Positions 37,311 through 38,628 of a stretch of 38,628 nt of DNA are shown piece after piece. The position numbers were made by a program, and so were the translations under genes. Numbering within the stretch: the first letter of the stretch is position 1; every line of letters begins with the position of its first letter. The stretch comes from Clostridiales bacterium (GTDB lineage: Bacteria > Bacillota > Clostridia > Peptostreptococcales > Anaerovoracaceae). The stretch lies in assembly GCA_022763735.1 (NCBI GenBank), contig JALEQY010000157.1, positions 1-38,628 of the forward strand. Reading direction: 5' to 3'. The notes beneath the pieces were generated by a model that searched no databases, was not told where the DNA came from, and saw only the letters and a list, made by a program, of their open reading frames with translations.

Positions 37311-37823
37311 GTGAGGAAAAAATATTTCAGGTATTTTGTAGTGATATTTGTACTTTTGTTTCTGATCGGTTCATGCGGCAGTGTACTTGCTTATCTGACT
37401 TCTTCTGACAGCACAGGGAATTCATTTAAAGTAGGAGCATGTAATACTCAAATTGAAGAAAAATATGAACCGCCGGATGAGATAGATCCGGGGTGCTCAT
37501 TCACAAAGGATGTCAAAATCACAAATACCGGGCCATCAGATTGTTATGTCAGAGTAAAAGCGGTATTCTCAGATGAAGATATGGGAAAATACTGCAAGGT
37601 TGACTGGAATACAATTGATTTTGATTACGATTCTGACGATGGGTATTACTATTATCGCAACAAGCTAAAGGCTGATGAGACAACTGAAAGCTTGTTTACC
37701 AGCATAACAGTTGATGAGAATATTCCGGCAGATGAAATAAAACCATTTGATATACTTGTTTATTCAGAGGCCTGTGAGGCTTCCGATATTGCAGGATACA
37801 GAGAGATATGGCAGAAGTTCTGA
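37311..37823 (+). CDS. SipW-dependent-type signal peptide protein (TasA/camelysin-like)
   Basis: GSVLAYLTSSDSTGNSFKVGACNTQIEEKYEPPDEIDPGCSFTKDVKITNTGPSDCYVRVKAVF; GTG start after AAAGGAG. Confidence 0.75.
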   Translation: MRKKYFRYFVVIFVLLFLIGSCGSVLAYLTSSDSTGNSFKVGACNTQIEEKYEPPDEIDPGCSFTKDVKITNTGPSDCYVRVKAVFSDEDMGKYCKVDWNTIDFDYDSDDGYYYYRNKLKADETTESLFTSITVDENIPADEIKPFDILVYSEACEASDIAGYREIWQKF

Positions 37824-37881
37824 ATACATATCATTGCAATGAGAGAAAGTATAACAAATGAAGCGGAAAGTGGTGGTATGA

Positions 37882-38628
37882 GTGAAAAGAGAAATAACTG
37901 ACAATATAAGAAATCCTGTAGTTATGATAATAATTGCGATCATTCTGATTGCGGTACTGATATGTTCTATGGTTTTTACATATGCGGCGGCATCAACTCC
38001 GGGCGGATACAGTTCTGAAACCAAATCTGGAAGATACGGATATAAGAATGGATATTTTTATGTGCATTTTTATAAAAACAATTCATGCTATAAATCGGTG
38101 AAAATATCCACAGAGGCTCAGACTGAAGTGACAGGTGCGGCTGCGCTGTACACCGAACTGACCCGCAATGCTTCTAAGTATGCAGTCAGCAGCTCTGATC
38201 CAGAATTCATACAGATAACGTCAACCCCTGTGACATCAAGAACAGACCCGATAACAGGATCTGTTCAGGAAATATACTGTTTCACGAGAATCAATTCGAA
38301 AATTTTATGTCCCAGAGGGTATAAACACAGCAGTACAGTTATTAATAAGGACAGTAATAATGATCAGTGGACTATCAGACCTTATATCAGAAATTCAGAT
38401 GGGACATATTCACGATTTACATGCGGAACGCATGATGCTGATACGTTTATCTCATCAGTATGGGCTGTTGCACTGCAGGGATGCGGCAATATAACGAGAA
38501 CTACCGATGGACAATATTACAGAGACTGGCATTCGGTCGATATAAAATTCACACCTAACAGAACAGCGATAACTTTTGATGCCAACGGCGGAGCAGGTAC
38601 GATGGAAAATCAGACGGTAACCTATGAC
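37882..38628 (+). CDS. Surface protein with InlB B-repeat (Listeria-Bacteroides repeat) at the truncated end; runs off the window
   Basis: Open from GTG 37882 to window end; TM segment, then ITFDANGGAGTMENQTVTYD. Confidence 0.65.
   Translation, partial: MKREITDNIRNPVVMIIIAIILIAVLICSMVFTYAAASTPGGYSSETKSGRYGYKNGYFYVHFYKNNSCYKSVKISTEAQTEVTGAAALYTELTRNASKYAVSSSDPEFIQITSTPVTSRTDPITGSVQEIYCFTRINSKILCPRGYKHSSTVINKDSNNDQWTIRPYIRNSDGTYSRFTCGTHDADTFISSVWAVALQGCGNITRTTDGQYYRDWHSVDIKFTPNRTAITFDANGGAGTMENQTVTYD

Overview
The window comes from a low/mid-GC Gram-positive anaerobe (Clostridia-like by gene content; this is inference). Its centre is a methylamine-utilisation and pyrrolysine (Pyl, 22nd amino acid) island. 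The recoding machinery appears complete: an amber-decoding tRNA-Pyl (pylT, 17785-17856, anticodon CTA), pylB, pylC, pylD, a split PylRS (pylSn 20854-21183; pylSc 25623-26462), and two methyltransferase genes that the ORF track breaks at an in-frame TAG. These are dimethylamine methyltransferase mtbB (6826-8220, TAG at 7879-7881) and trimethylamine methyltransferase mttB (13519-15006, TAG at 14518-14520). Around them are two corrinoid proteins, a UroD/MtbA-type methyltransferase with a C-terminal thioredoxin-like domain, a BCCT transporter, two sigma-54 enhancer-binding regulators with matching -24/-12 promoters, a CobW-like GTPase, a RACo/RamA-like ASKHA activator, three stand-alone MetH-activation-like proteins, and metF/metH-like genes. 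An unusual insertion between pylSn and pylSc holds PadR, an SsuABC-like ABC transporter and a Cys-rich DUF5714-like protein fused to a lipoyl-like domain. The left flank carries a DeoR regulator, gap and deoC. The right flank carries an amidohydrolase, glnA and a SipW/TasA-like surface-protein cluster, with a tRNA-like minihelix in one leader. No CRISPR array, rRNA or transposase was seen. Family names come from reading the translations; no database search was run.
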